Shown: positions 35,422 to 45,359, counted from the stretch's first letter. The stretch: DNA of 64,000 nt from Stieleria tagensis (GCF_024129865.1 NZ_JAMYFE010000027.1:113716-177715); one strand, 5' to 3'. The notes: generated from the sequence alone by a model not told the origin. A program made the numbers and translations.

Positions 35422-35880
35422 TCATTGCACCGGCGCACCAGGGGATTGGATCGGTTTCCACTGAGGAGCCTTCGACGGGAACGCAAAATGCAATGTGTCC
35501 GGAGAGAACAGCGTTTTATAAAACTTGGGCAATGGCTTCTTGTATGACGTCACCAGGATCGGTGTGTCATTCTCCGAAATCGTTTTCCGCGCCTGATCAA
35601 CGGATTGTTGCACCCCGTCAGCGGACGTGATTTTGACCGCTTTGAGTGACACTTTCTGAGTCAATCGCTCGTTGTAAGAGCTGCCGTCAAAGCCGATGAA
35701 GATCGAATGATACGAGACAAGTACCAGTTGCTCGTCGGCATCAATCGACGAAGCCACCAAGATCTGTGGTGGGTTCTCCGTCGGAGCGATTTTCGATTGA
35801 GATTCGTCAGCCGAGATCTGCTGGGTGAGCATTAGGCATCCGATCAGACCGACGAAAACGAGCGCGAGTTGCTTTGACAT
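35422..35880 (-). CDS. Exported 152-aa protein of unknown function
   Basis: Starting at the ATG 35878-35880 (MSKQLALVF), the protein has a signal peptide cut near ISADES. The mature domain has alternating beta segments (PQILVASSID, QLVLVSYHSIFIGFDG) and a VDQARKTISENDTPILVTSYKKPLPKF segment near the end. No family is recognised. It lies 120 bp upstream of the lipoprotein gene on the same strand and may share its transcript. Confidence 0.7.
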   Translation of the reverse strand: MSKQLALVFVGLIGCLMLTQQISADESQSKIAPTENPPQILVASSIDADEQLVLVSYHSIFIGFDGSSYNERLTQKVSLKAVKITSADGVQQSVDQARKTISENDTPILVTSYKKPLPKFYKTLFSPDTLHFAFPSKAPQWKPIQSPGAPVQ

Positions 35881-36134
35881 CAGACGATTCTCAGGCACGA
35901 CATAAGGTCACTGTTGGCGGCAGGCACGATTGCAGTCCCGACGGTCAAGTGTAACCGATTCGTGGTTCAGATGCCCAATCAGTAGGCCAGGTGCAACCTG
36001 GCGGTTTTTAATTCCGGCTGACGTACAGCCTCGAGCACCCACCGTTAACAGCAGCGGTGGTACGATGAACCAGGCTTGGTCCTGGTCGTTCTGTTTCTCC
36101 AGGATCGCCTTTCAATCTCGCGCAGGAGTGAACA

Positions 36135-36857
36135 ATGATTGAACAAATCAAGGATCTGCCACCAGCCACTCTGGGGTTTCGGTTCACAGGAAAGGTGGAA
36201 AGCAGCGACTACGAGTCGGTGTTGACTCCGGCGATCGATCAAGCCATTTTGGAACACGATCAGATCAAGCTGCTGTGCCAATTCGGCACTGAATTCGAAG
36301 GCTATAGCCTGGCGGCGGCGTGGGATGACGCCAAATTAGGGCTTCGTCACTGGAGCGGGTTCGAGCGGGTCGCTGTGGTCACCGATTTGCGTTGGATTCG
36401 CACCTGTGTCGGCGCGATGGGCGTCTTGGTTCGCTGTCCGGTGGAACTGTTCGGGGACGATCAGGTCGATGAAGCGAAACGCTGGCTCGAAGAATCGTTG
36501 GGATCTATTCATCTGGACCAAGCCGGCGACGTGGTCACGGTGAAATTGTTGGGCAAACTGGAACCGAGTGCCTATCACGGCGTCAACGACGAGATCAGCA
36601 ATTTAATGGGACGTACCAACCACCTACGACTACTGTTGGATTTGCGCGAGTTCGATGGCTGGACCGGATTGGCGGCGCTCGGCGATCACCTTTCGATCGT
36701 GCGAGAACACTACCGTGCGCCGGAAAAAGTTGCCGTGATCGGCGACAAGAATTGGCAGAAACTGGCGCGTAAGGTGATGTCCAAGTTTGTGAACGCGGAA
36801 ACCAAGTATTTCGAGGCGGCTGAATCCGCTGCCGCCAAAACTTGGGTGGCCGCATAA
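36135..36857 (+). CDS. Tandem SpoIIAA/STAS-like protein
   Basis: This 240-aa cytoplasmic protein is made of two SpoIIAA-like domains (about 1-120 and 121-240). The halves are similar: GFRFTGKVESSDYESVLTPAID against TVKLLGKLEPSAYHGVNDEI, and GFERVAVVTDLRWIR against APEKVAVIGDKNWQK. The single-domain family is widespread, and its function is poorly defined (lipid or membrane association has been proposed). An AGGAG seven bases before the ATG supports the start. No partner gene is obvious. Confidence 0.82.
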   Translation: MIEQIKDLPPATLGFRFTGKVESSDYESVLTPAIDQAILEHDQIKLLCQFGTEFEGYSLAAAWDDAKLGLRHWSGFERVAVVTDLRWIRTCVGAMGVLVRCPVELFGDDQVDEAKRWLEESLGSIHLDQAGDVVTVKLLGKLEPSAYHGVNDEISNLMGRTNHLRLLLDLREFDGWTGLAALGDHLSIVREHYRAPEKVAVIGDKNWQKLARKVMSKFVNAETKYFEAAESAAAKTWVAA

Positions 36858-36876
36858 TCTTCCGTTCGACCCGAGA

Positions 36877-38505
36877 TCACTCGACTTTGTCTGCGGGAAC
36901 TATTTTCGTTTCCTGCCAATAGAATCCATCGGCGCGCTTCTCCAAGATGCGATGCGCGCTACCCGGCGCCAATGCGGATTCATGCTTTGGTAGATAGGCC
37001 GACAACCGCTCGACTACCTCGCGATAACTTGCATCGAGATCCTTGTTGTCGTTGGCATTGGTTCCGGCGATCAAGTTATGGTGTTCCAATGGATCGGCTT
37101 GGGTGTCATACAATTCCTGGCCTCCATCGGCGTACACCACATAGCGCCAGCGGGTGTCACAGACGGAATGATTGCCGGCGTTGTGTGTACAGATCGCCGG
37201 TCGTTCTCGCGGCATCGTCGGGTCGGCCAGTTGCGGCACCAGACTCAATCCCTCTTGGCCGACTGGTGCAGGCAATCCGACTAATTGTGAGAGCGTCGCG
37301 TACAAGTCCAGCAATTCCGCCGGTTGATCACAGCGAGTATTTTCAGGCACATCGATTGCGGTCAAACCGTCGGGAACCGAGATGATCAACGGCACTCTTG
37401 TGCTGTGACGCCACAACGTGTTCTTTCCCGAAACCGCTTTCTCGCCCAGGTGGTACCCGTGGTCACTCCACAACACCACAATCGTGTTGTCAGCGAGTCC
37501 GGATGAATCCAGTTCGTCCAATACCCGTCCGACTTGGCTGTCGACAAAGCTGATCGATGCCAGATACGACCGTGTCAGATTCTTCAGCTGATGATTCTCC
37601 CGCAGCCAACTCGTTCGCGGCTCCGGCAGATACCAATGGATGTACCAAGACGATTCAGGCGTATCGTCGCGATCGCCTGCCAAGATCGGCGGCAGGATCA
37701 ACGATTCTTCGGGGTACATGTCGTACCATTTTTGCGTCACGTAGCAGGGCACGTGTGGCAGAAAGAACCCGGTGGCTAGAAAGAACGGTTGGTCAGGCGT
37801 TTTGGCGAGTTCACTCAACTGATTCACAGCCCAACTGGCAACTTCCCAATCGCCCTTTTGTTCGTCTTTGTGTGGGAACGTTCCCCAGTCCATCAGTGGG
37901 TTGTCACCCTGCGGCGTAGGCCCGATCAATTTTTGCTTTGGACGCACACCGACCTTTGCCGCTGGCCCCCAGACGTCAGCTTCCGCTTTGGAGTTGCGTC
38001 CGTTTCCGCCATGGTGAATCTTGCCTCCGATCAAGCTCTTGTAACCGTGTTGGCTGAAATACTGTGGCATCGTGACGAGTTCTGAAATCCCGTCGACATC
38101 TCGGATCCATGGTGCCAGTCCGTAGACACCCGTGCTGGTGGGACGCCGTGCGGTCATGATCGATGTTCGGCTGGGGTTACACAGTGGCGCCTGGCAATGG
38201 GCGTTGGTGAATGTCACGCCTCGGGCTGCTAGACGGGCCATCGCCGGTGTTTTGACCTGCGGGTGGCCGCCCAACGGTTCAATCCAGTCATTCAAATCGT
38301 CGATCGCAATCATCAGCACATTGGGACGTCCCCCAGGATTGTCGGACGATTGTTCTTGGGCGGACACCGCAGTTGTGGATGCCAGCAACACAGCACAGCC
38401 GATGAGAACGCACCCGAGCGGGCGAAGTGAGAATCGATTCACAATGGATCCAGTGAAAGAACGGTGGGATGGGGCGGGCCTGACAGCACTGCGCTGCGAT
38501 GTCAT
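36877..38505 (-). CDS. Exported type I sulfatase
   Basis: This 542-aa arylsulfatase-family enzyme resembles iduronate-2-sulfatase. The metal-binding aspartates are in IAIDDLNDW (67-75). The formylglycine motif CNPSR (C109) is intact within QAPLCNPSRTS, and the C-terminal WSDHGYHLGEK holds further active-site residues. A signal peptide is seen at 23-50 when translation starts at the ATG at 38503-38505; the open frame is longer but lacks a better start. Planctomycetes carry many such enzymes for sulfated polysaccharides. The actual substrate is not evident. Confidence 0.9.
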   Translation of the reverse strand: MTSQRSAVRPAPSHRSFTGSIVNRFSLRPLGCVLIGCAVLLASTTAVSAQEQSSDNPGGRPNVLMIAIDDLNDWIEPLGGHPQVKTPAMARLAARGVTFTNAHCQAPLCNPSRTSIMTARRPTSTGVYGLAPWIRDVDGISELVTMPQYFSQHGYKSLIGGKIHHGGNGRNSKAEADVWGPAAKVGVRPKQKLIGPTPQGDNPLMDWGTFPHKDEQKGDWEVASWAVNQLSELAKTPDQPFFLATGFFLPHVPCYVTQKWYDMYPEESLILPPILAGDRDDTPESSWYIHWYLPEPRTSWLRENHQLKNLTRSYLASISFVDSQVGRVLDELDSSGLADNTIVVLWSDHGYHLGEKAVSGKNTLWRHSTRVPLIISVPDGLTAIDVPENTRCDQPAELLDLYATLSQLVGLPAPVGQEGLSLVPQLADPTMPRERPAICTHNAGNHSVCDTRWRYVVYADGGQELYDTQADPLEHHNLIAGTNANDNKDLDASYREVVERLSAYLPKHESALAPGSAHRILEKRADGFYWQETKIVPADKVE

Positions 38506-38635
38506 GAAAATGACGCGGTGGACTATTGTACTGCAACGGCGGGGCGTCGATGCGATGCGTGTGCACGCAAATTCGCGGCCGCGGTGATTGCCCGGCGGTC
38601 CGGTAGATTGCCCGCTGCCGAGCGTGTAATCTGGG

Positions 38636-39931
38636 ATGCCTATGAACACTACGATGCATCCAATCAATCCATTGCCCAGCACATTTTTCACACACCGAAA
38701 CGGTCGACGCGATCTGTTTCGATTGACCTGTCAATTTTCTTTGGCGATTGGTTTGTTAGCGGCGTTGGTTGCGCCGGCAACGGCAGAGGACTGGTACCGT
38801 TGGCGGGGACCGCGATTGGATGGGATTTCTACTGAAACGGATTGGACGGCGGATTGGGCGGATGGAAATCCCGACGTGGCATGGACCTGTTCGGTCGGCA
38901 CCGGATTTTCGTCGATCGTTGTGCAAGACAATCACGCGTTCACGATCGGGCATCGCGATGAACATGACACCGTCTACTGCACTGACGTGACTGACGGAGA
39001 CGTGGTTTGGAAGTTCAGCTATCCGGCCGCATTGGATGATCGGGATTTTGAAGGCGGACCGACATCGACGCCGACCATCGATGGGGACCACGTGTATGTG
39101 TTCAGCCGAGCTGGAAATCTGTACTGCCTACAGACTTCGACTGGCGACAAGTTGTGGCAGGTGCAGATCGCAGACGCGGCGGAAGTCCGCTTGCCCGGAT
39201 GGGGATTCTCCGCCGCACCACTGGTCGTCAGCGATCAATTGTTGTTGAACATGGGCGAAGCCGGCGCCGCGGTGAACAAGCACAACGGCGAACTGATCTG
39301 GAGCTCGCGGGATCGTGAATGTGGTTACGGTGGAACGGTGTTGATTCCCGGCAGTGATCCCCCAACCGCTATCTTTGCATCCGGCCGTGCCTACGTGGGA
39401 GTCGATTTAAGTTCCGGAGAAGCACTGTGGAGTGAGCGGTGGTTGACCAGCTTTAACTGCAACGCAGCCGACGCAATTGTTCACGACGGAGAAATTTTTC
39501 TGTCGTCGGGCTACAACCGCGGCGCGGCAAAATTCAAATTGGTTGATCGCGAACCGGAACTGGTCTGGAAATCCAAGGAGATGAAGAACCAGTTGCACAC
39601 CTGTCTGCTCTACAACGATCACTTGTATGGCATTGACGGAGACATGGAAGAAGGAGCACGGGTCAAGTGCCTGAAATGGGCCAACGGTGAAGTGGTCTGG
39701 TCAGTCGATGATTTGCGTCCTGGTGGGCTGGCGTTGGCAGGTGGCCGATTGCTGTTGTTGACCGAAGCCGGCGAATTGATGGTGGCACCGGCATCGCCGG
39801 AAGGTTGGAATCCGATCGCCAGCGGCAAAGTCCTGGACGGAAAGTGCTGGACCGCACCTGTGTTATCCAATGGCCGGGTGTACTGTCGCAGTATCGATGG
39901 TGACGTCGCCTGTGTGGATTGTCGCAAGTAA
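38636..39931 (+). CDS. Exported PQQ-like beta-propeller protein
   Basis: This 431-aa protein has a signal peptide (core about 33-50, cut near APATAED) and then a beta-propeller with repeats such as TVYCTDVTDGDVVWKF, NLYCLQTSTGDKLWQV and VNKHNGELIWSS, the BamB/quinoprotein-like pattern. The start WYRWRGPRLDGIS is common in planctomycete proteins of this type. Residues needed for PQQ chemistry are not evident, so it is more likely a binding or scaffold protein. An ATG two codons later (MNTTMHP) is an alternative start. Confidence 0.85.
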   Translation: MPMNTTMHPINPLPSTFFTHRNGRRDLFRLTCQFSLAIGLLAALVAPATAEDWYRWRGPRLDGISTETDWTADWADGNPDVAWTCSVGTGFSSIVVQDNHAFTIGHRDEHDTVYCTDVTDGDVVWKFSYPAALDDRDFEGGPTSTPTIDGDHVYVFSRAGNLYCLQTSTGDKLWQVQIADAAEVRLPGWGFSAAPLVVSDQLLLNMGEAGAAVNKHNGELIWSSRDRECGYGGTVLIPGSDPPTAIFASGRAYVGVDLSSGEALWSERWLTSFNCNAADAIVHDGEIFLSSGYNRGAAKFKLVDREPELVWKSKEMKNQLHTCLLYNDHLYGIDGDMEEGARVKCLKWANGEVVWSVDDLRPGGLALAGGRLLLLTEAGELMVAPASPEGWNPIASGKVLDGKCWTAPVLSNGRVYCRSIDGDVACVDCRK

Positions 39932-39985
39932 GATGGCGTCGTTTTTGTAGTTCATTTTCTACCAAGCCTTTTGGATCGATTTCCA

Positions 39986-41308
39986 ATGACAGTTCAACGT
40001 CGAACGTTTTTGGCCGGCACCGCAGCGGCCACGGCACTTGTTTCCGCCGGGAAAATCCATGCGGCTTCCAAAGACAAAAAATATCGAACCGCGCTGATCG
40101 GCACCGGTTGGTGGGGGATGAATATCCTGCGCGAAGCCTTGGCCGCAGGGCAAACCAAGGTCGTTGCCCTGTGTGATGTCGACAGCGACAAATTGGAAAT
40201 TGCCGGCGAAGAGGTCCTGGATCTCTGTGGCGACCAACCGCATGCCTATTCGGATTATCGCGAACTGTTTGAGAAAGAGCAGGTGGAGATTGCGATCATC
40301 GCGACGCCCGATCATTGGCACGCGCTCAACGCGTTGGCGGCGATCGAATCGGGCGCCCATCTGTTTATCGAAAAACCCACCGGACACACGATCGGCGAAA
40401 GCCAGGCGATTGTCGCGGCGTCCCGAGCAGCCAACCGGGTTGTTCAAGTTGGCCTGCATCGACGCATTGGACCACATCATGTTTCCGGAATGAAGTTTCT
40501 GAAGGAGGGCGGCGCAGGCGACATTGGTTTGGTCAAAATGTTCGTGCACAGTAGCGGCGGCACCGAAAAACCAACCCGCAACAGCGAGCCGCCCGAGAAT
40601 TTAGACTGGGACATGTACTGCGGCCCGGCGCCACTGCGGCCTTACAATCGCCGGATTCATCCCGGCGGGTTTCGAAACTATCTGGATTTTGCCAACGGAA
40701 CATTGGGTGATTGGGGCGTTCATTGGTTGGATCAAATGCTTTGGTGGTCCGATCAACAATCACCGCACAGCGTGTACTCGACCGGTGGTCGTCCGGTACG
40801 TGGGAAAGCGGTTTTGAACGACAACGAGCAAACCACGGACGCCCCGGACAGCCAGATCGCGACCTATCACTTTGACGACTTTAACGCCGTTTGGGAGCAC
40901 CGTCGGTTTGGCGGTAAAGGCCCCGAGCGCTCGACCGTCGGTTGCAATTTTTATGGATCCAAAGGCACATTTCACATGGGCTGGCGCGACGGTTGGACGT
41001 TCTACCCGGACGATGATAAAAAGCCGGTGGTTCATCAAGACGCTCAGCTGCAAGAACCGGACGGTCACAACATGAAAGAGTTGTGGGCAGATTTTTTGCA
41101 GTCGATTGAATCCGGCCGCCGACCGGTTGCCGATATCCAAATCGGCCACCAAGCCACGACGCTCAGTTTACTGGGCATGCTGTCATTGAAACTCGGACGC
41201 AGCGTTCGTTGGGATGGGGATGCGGAACAGATCATTGATGATCCCCAAGCCACCGCGTTGCTAAAACGCGATTACCGCGCACCCTGGACCTATCCGACCG
41301 TCAGCTAG
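39986..41308 (+). CDS. Second Tat-exported Gfo/Idh/MocA-family oxidoreductase
   Basis: This 440-aa enzyme starts MTVQRRTFLAG, a twin-arginine leader. The Rossmann region contains ALIGTGWWGMN, the EKP motif is in LFIEKPTGHT, and the C-terminal domain has NLDWDMYCGPAP and FANGTLGDWGVHWLDQML. Within the window it is only distantly like the copy at 30424-31911, so it is not a recent duplicate. It is followed at 67 bp by the nitrilase gene on the same strand and could share its transcript. The substrate is unknown. Confidence 0.88.
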   Translation: MTVQRRTFLAGTAAATALVSAGKIHAASKDKKYRTALIGTGWWGMNILREALAAGQTKVVALCDVDSDKLEIAGEEVLDLCGDQPHAYSDYRELFEKEQVEIAIIATPDHWHALNALAAIESGAHLFIEKPTGHTIGESQAIVAASRAANRVVQVGLHRRIGPHHVSGMKFLKEGGAGDIGLVKMFVHSSGGTEKPTRNSEPPENLDWDMYCGPAPLRPYNRRIHPGGFRNYLDFANGTLGDWGVHWLDQMLWWSDQQSPHSVYSTGGRPVRGKAVLNDNEQTTDAPDSQIATYHFDDFNAVWEHRRFGGKGPERSTVGCNFYGSKGTFHMGWRDGWTFYPDDDKKPVVHQDAQLQEPDGHNMKELWADFLQSIESGRRPVADIQIGHQATTLSLLGMLSLKLGRSVRWDGDAEQIIDDPQATALLKRDYRAPWTYPTVS

Positions 41309-41375
41309 GCACTGGCAGACACCGGAGAATTCCCCTTCCACCATTGCTTTCCACCCTTTCGTTTAGCGTTCAGCC

Positions 41376-42344
41376 ATGAATCCATTGACCGTCGCTGCGA
41401 TACAGTTCACGCACCGCCCGGGTGACAAAGCATTTAACCTGCAGCGTGTGCAGCAGTTGGTCGGCCAAGCTGCACAGCGCGACGTTGATTTAGCGGTGTT
41501 TCCAGAAATGTGTCTGACCGGTTATTGGCATGTCCGCAATTTGTGCGAGCAACAGGTTCGCGAATTGGCCGAACCGATCCAAGGTGGGGCGATGACCGCC
41601 GCACTGCTTGATCTAGCCAAGCAGCACCAGATGACGATCGGCGCCGGTCTGATCGAGTTGGCTGACGACGGCCAGCTCTACAACAGTTACGTCGTTGCGA
41701 TGCCCGATGGCCAATTTGCAGTGCATCGTAAATTGCATTGTTTCATCAGCCCGCATCTGGCATCGGGAAATCAATACACCGTGTTTGATATCCCCCAAGG
41801 TGCGCGGGTCGGAGTGCTGATTTGTTATGACAACAACATTGGTGAAAATGCGCGCATGAACGCTTTGATGGGTGCAGAAATTCTGCTCGCACCGCATCAA
41901 ACCGGCGGTTGTGATTCACCGAGTCCTGGTTGTATGGGCAAGATCGATCCGGAGTTGTGGCACCGCCGACAGGAAGATCCCGAGACCATCGAGGCGGAGT
42001 TTCGCGGTCCCAAGGGCCGTGAATGGTTGCGGCGGTGGTTGCCAGCCCGCGCTCACGATAACGGCTTGTTTCTGATTTTCAGTAACGGAGTGGGTGTGGA
42101 CGACGACGAAGTGCGCACGGGGAATTCGATGATCCTGGATCCCTACGGCGAAACACTCGCGGAAACTTGGAAAGCCGACGACCAGATTGTGGTCGCCACA
42201 TTGGATCCCAGCATCCAAGCGTCCAGCACGGGCCGGCGGTGGCTGCAATCACGTCGTCCGGATTTGTATGGTTTGATCGCTACCCCCAGTGGCCTGGAAA
42301 AAGACACACGCGTTGTTCGTTTTGCCAAACTGGATGATGCATGA
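41376..42344 (+). CDS. Carbon-nitrogen hydrolase (nitrilase superfamily)
   Basis: This 322-aa enzyme has all three nitrilase catalytic residues: E44 in VFPEMCLTGY, K119 in HRKLHC and C150 in VLICYDNNIGE. It should hydrolyse an amide or carbamoyl bond. The branch within the superfamily is uncertain; the C-terminal insert around residues 170-230 (PHQTGGCDSP onward) is typical of the group annotated as amidohydrolase/predicted amidase in planctomycetes. Its stop overlaps the start of the aldehyde dehydrogenase (ATGA), so the two enzymes probably act in one pathway. Confidence 0.88.
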   Translation: MNPLTVAAIQFTHRPGDKAFNLQRVQQLVGQAAQRDVDLAVFPEMCLTGYWHVRNLCEQQVRELAEPIQGGAMTAALLDLAKQHQMTIGAGLIELADDGQLYNSYVVAMPDGQFAVHRKLHCFISPHLASGNQYTVFDIPQGARVGVLICYDNNIGENARMNALMGAEILLAPHQTGGCDSPSPGCMGKIDPELWHRRQEDPETIEAEFRGPKGREWLRRWLPARAHDNGLFLIFSNGVGVDDDEVRTGNSMILDPYGETLAETWKADDQIVVATLDPSIQASSTGRRWLQSRRPDLYGLIATPSGLEKDTRVVRFAKLDDA

Positions 42345-43774
42345 ACAGCGATCCACATCTGCTTTGGATTGGTGGTCAGTCAGTCCCGGCATCATCAGGC
42401 GAGTGGTTTGACGATCTGAATCCTATCGACGACTCTCTCTATGCGACGCTCAGCAAAGCGAACGCTCAGGATGTCGATTCGGCGGTTTGTGCCGCACAGA
42501 CCGCGTTTGAATCCTACCGAAACTCTCTACCATCGGACCGCGAGGGCTGGTTGATCCGCGCCGCCGAACTGTTGATCGCACAGTCGGATGAATTTGTGGC
42601 ATTGTTAATTGACGAAGTCGGTTCGCCGATCAGCAAGGCGCGCAAAGAAATCTCGACTTCGGTCGGTTTGCTACGTGCTGCGGCGGGAGCCACACGACAG
42701 TTGTCCGGCAAGACACTTCCCACCAACGTGCCAGGACGAATCAGCATCAGCACCCGGCAACCATTGGGGGTGATTGCCGGGATCACGCCGTTTAACGTGC
42801 CCTTGATCAAAGGCATCAAACATTCCGCAATGCCGCTGGCAACCGGTAACACTGTGGTTCTGTTGCCGTCCGAGTTGGCACCGTTGACCACGTTGCGGAT
42901 TGCAAAACTGTTTTCCGATGCGGGGATCCCAGACGGCGCCTTCAACGTGATCACCGGCAATGGATACGAAATTGGCGACACACTGGTCAGTCACCCTGAC
43001 GTCAAGCTGGTCGGGTTCACCGGATCAACGACCGTCGGCAATCGGATTCATGCGCTGTGCGGTCAACACGGCAAACGCGTGACACTTGAAATGGGCGGCA
43101 AGAATCCCTTGGTCGTGCTCAAAGACGCTGATTTGGACAAGGCCCTATCCGCCAGTGTGCTGGGGTCGTTCTTGTACCAAGGCCAGATCTGTATGGCATC
43201 CAGTCGGATCTATGTCGAACGCCCCGTGTACGACACCTTCGTCGATCGACTGTGTGCCGCCGCGAGTGGATTGGGGCGCGGTGATCTACGCGACCCAAAG
43301 ACGATGATTGGTCCGATTATCAGTTCACGGCAACGCAATCGCATCCAACAGCACGTCAATGACGCTGTCACAAAGGGTGCCGCCCTACGAGTCGGCGGTG
43401 ATTGGGAAGGCCACCGCTATCAACCGACGGTGCTGACCGATGTCAGTGAAGACGCCACGCTGTTTGGCGAGGAAACGTTTGGCCCGGTGACCGCGGTGTA
43501 CCCGATTGATTCCGTCCACGAAGCATTACGACTGGCCAATGCGTCGCCCTATGGCTTGTGCGCGTCGATTTTCACGTCGGATCTGCAGTCGGCAATGCAA
43601 TTTGCCCAGCAGGTGCAGGCCGGGATGGTTCACATCAACGGGGCAACGATTCAAGAGGAACCACATGTTCCGTTTGGCGGGGTAGGCAACAGCGGATTCG
43701 GACTTGAAAGCACCGATGTCGATTTGGCGGATTTAACGCAATGGAAATGGATCACTGTTCAATACGACGAGTGA
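42341..43774 (+). CDS. Aldehyde dehydrogenase family protein
   Basis: This 477-aa ALDH has the catalytic glutamate in LEMGGKNP (E250) and the nucleophile in GQICMASS (C284). The asparagine of TPFNVPL (N152) is present. The cofactor-binding lysine, usually in a VLKPSE motif, is leucine here (VVLLPSELAP, L174), so coenzyme binding may be altered. It is translationally coupled to the nitrilase gene. The best analogy is to the vanillin/benzaldehyde dehydrogenase-like branch, but the substrate is not certain. Confidence 0.87.
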   Translation: MNSDPHLLWIGGQSVPASSGEWFDDLNPIDDSLYATLSKANAQDVDSAVCAAQTAFESYRNSLPSDREGWLIRAAELLIAQSDEFVALLIDEVGSPISKARKEISTSVGLLRAAAGATRQLSGKTLPTNVPGRISISTRQPLGVIAGITPFNVPLIKGIKHSAMPLATGNTVVLLPSELAPLTTLRIAKLFSDAGIPDGAFNVITGNGYEIGDTLVSHPDVKLVGFTGSTTVGNRIHALCGQHGKRVTLEMGGKNPLVVLKDADLDKALSASVLGSFLYQGQICMASSRIYVERPVYDTFVDRLCAAASGLGRGDLRDPKTMIGPIISSRQRNRIQQHVNDAVTKGAALRVGGDWEGHRYQPTVLTDVSEDATLFGEETFGPVTAVYPIDSVHEALRLANASPYGLCASIFTSDLQSAMQFAQQVQAGMVHINGATIQEEPHVPFGGVGNSGFGLESTDVDLADLTQWKWITVQYDE

Positions 43775-43907
43775 CGCGCCAATCGTTCGACCGCGATCGT
43801 GGCTGATCCCGCCAGGGTTCAGTCGGTTGAAAATGCAGGGATACTGAACAGTAGCTTTTCCATGGAATGGGGACGATGACAACCCAAGCGCTGCGTCTGG
43901 TTTGCGA

Positions 43908-45359
43908 TTACTTTTTCTTCGCGGATTCGTTTGGGTCAGTGAACTTGGGACGCGGGTGTGAGTTCACATAGGCGGCAATGTCATAGGCCTCTTGGTCGCT
44001 CAAATCGGTGTCATCCAGTGGCATGGCGACTTTTAACCACGACGCCATCTTGTTTGTTTTTGAAAGTCCGGCACCGTCATTAAATGAGTCGGCTCCCCAG
44101 ACTGCCGGGCCGTCGTCTCCGCCACCGCCATCGTCACCATGGCAGTCTGCGCAGCGATCGGCATACAAAATCTCGCCACGCGACAAGCTCGGTTCATTCT
44201 CGGCTGGCTTCAACTGGGGAACATGGTTCGGTCCCAGTGGGACGTTTGGATTCATCTTGATCGCTGTTCCCTCTGACAACCACGTGATGTACGACGCAAT
44301 GGCGACGCAAACTTGGCTGCCCTCGGGTGGACGTGTGCCATTCTGGCTGCGAAGGAAGCAGTTAGAAATTCGTGATTCAAGCGTGATCACTTGGTTTTCA
44401 CGTGGTGACCAGGCGGGGTAGGCGGCGGCGACAGCGATGAACGAAGCAGCGTGGCGGTGTTTGCCGGCATCCAAATGGCACGAAGTACAGTTCAATGAAT
44501 TTCCGATCCAAGGCGTGGTCAGTGGATGAACATTGGTGTTTTGAACCAGTTCTTCGCCGAGTCGGATCAGGTCACCCAAATCACCTGGCGGCACTTCCAG
44601 TACGGCATCGGGTTTGCGAAACCGAAGCAGATAGTTTTCCTCAAACGAATCCAGTTTGACTTCGTCGACCCATTCAAATCCAGCCGCTTCAATCTCCTGT
44701 CGAAAAACATCTTTGCCGGCGCGGACATGTCCTAAAATGAATTCTCGAGACTGTCCAGGAATTCGTTCAAAATCGATCAGAACCATTCGTCCACCGGGTT
44801 TCAAAGCCCGATAAATCGATGCCAATGAGAGCGTCGGACTTTCAAAATGGTGATAGGTGTCGCAGATGAAAACCAGGTCCACCGATTCAGTGGGCAAGCG
44901 TACCGAGACGTCTGTGCCCAACACGGTCGTCAGGTTTTCAATCCCATCGTCCGTGGCGCGTTTGGCGATGTGCTGTAGAAATTTCGTCGAGATATCAACA
45001 CTGTAAACCCAGCCGTCCCATCCGGTCTGGCGGGCGAACAGTCGGCTATAGAATCCCGTTCCCGCCCCGATGTCAGCGATGGATTCGCCTGGTTGAATCT
45101 CACAGGCCTTTAAAACCTGTTCACGCGCCGCATAAACTTCGCGACTTTCCACTTCGAACCGCCCCAGCCATTGGGCGACATCTAATTCGGGGTCTTTGAA
45201 GTTTGCGTTGATATCGGCCGGAACGGGCGGAGGATCGATCTCGGCTGTTGGCTTCGGTTGCTGGGCGATGGAGGGTTGATTCAGCCCCACACCACCAATA
45301 GTGGACAAGACAATGCCGATCAAAGCGGGTCTGATTGCCAGACGGAAAGAATGCTTCAT
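43908..45359 (-). CDS. Exported SAM methyltransferase fused to TsdA-like dihaem cytochrome c
   Basis: This 483-aa protein has a signal peptide (core 8-26, cut near SIAQQ). The methyltransferase domain (about 55-250) has DIGAGTGFYSRLF (96-108) and ALKPGGRMVLIDF (185-197). The C-terminal part has CTSCH (291-295), NCFLRSQNG (333-341) and CADCH (403-407), the order seen in thiosulfate dehydrogenase TsdA and its relatives. The start is the ATG at 45357-45359, after which the leader is well formed. An exported methyltransferase is odd because S-adenosylmethionine is cytoplasmic. It is transcribed alone. Confidence 0.85.
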   Translation of the reverse strand: MKHSFRLAIRPALIGIVLSTIGGVGLNQPSIAQQPKPTAEIDPPPVPADINANFKDPELDVAQWLGRFEVESREVYAAREQVLKACEIQPGESIADIGAGTGFYSRLFARQTGWDGWVYSVDISTKFLQHIAKRATDDGIENLTTVLGTDVSVRLPTESVDLVFICDTYHHFESPTLSLASIYRALKPGGRMVLIDFERIPGQSREFILGHVRAGKDVFRQEIEAAGFEWVDEVKLDSFEENYLLRFRKPDAVLEVPPGDLGDLIRLGEELVQNTNVHPLTTPWIGNSLNCTSCHLDAGKHRHAASFIAVAAAYPAWSPRENQVITLESRISNCFLRSQNGTRPPEGSQVCVAIASYITWLSEGTAIKMNPNVPLGPNHVPQLKPAENEPSLSRGEILYADRCADCHGDDGGGGDDGPAVWGADSFNDGAGLSKTNKMASWLKVAMPLDDTDLSDQEAYDIAAYVNSHPRPKFTDPNESAKKK

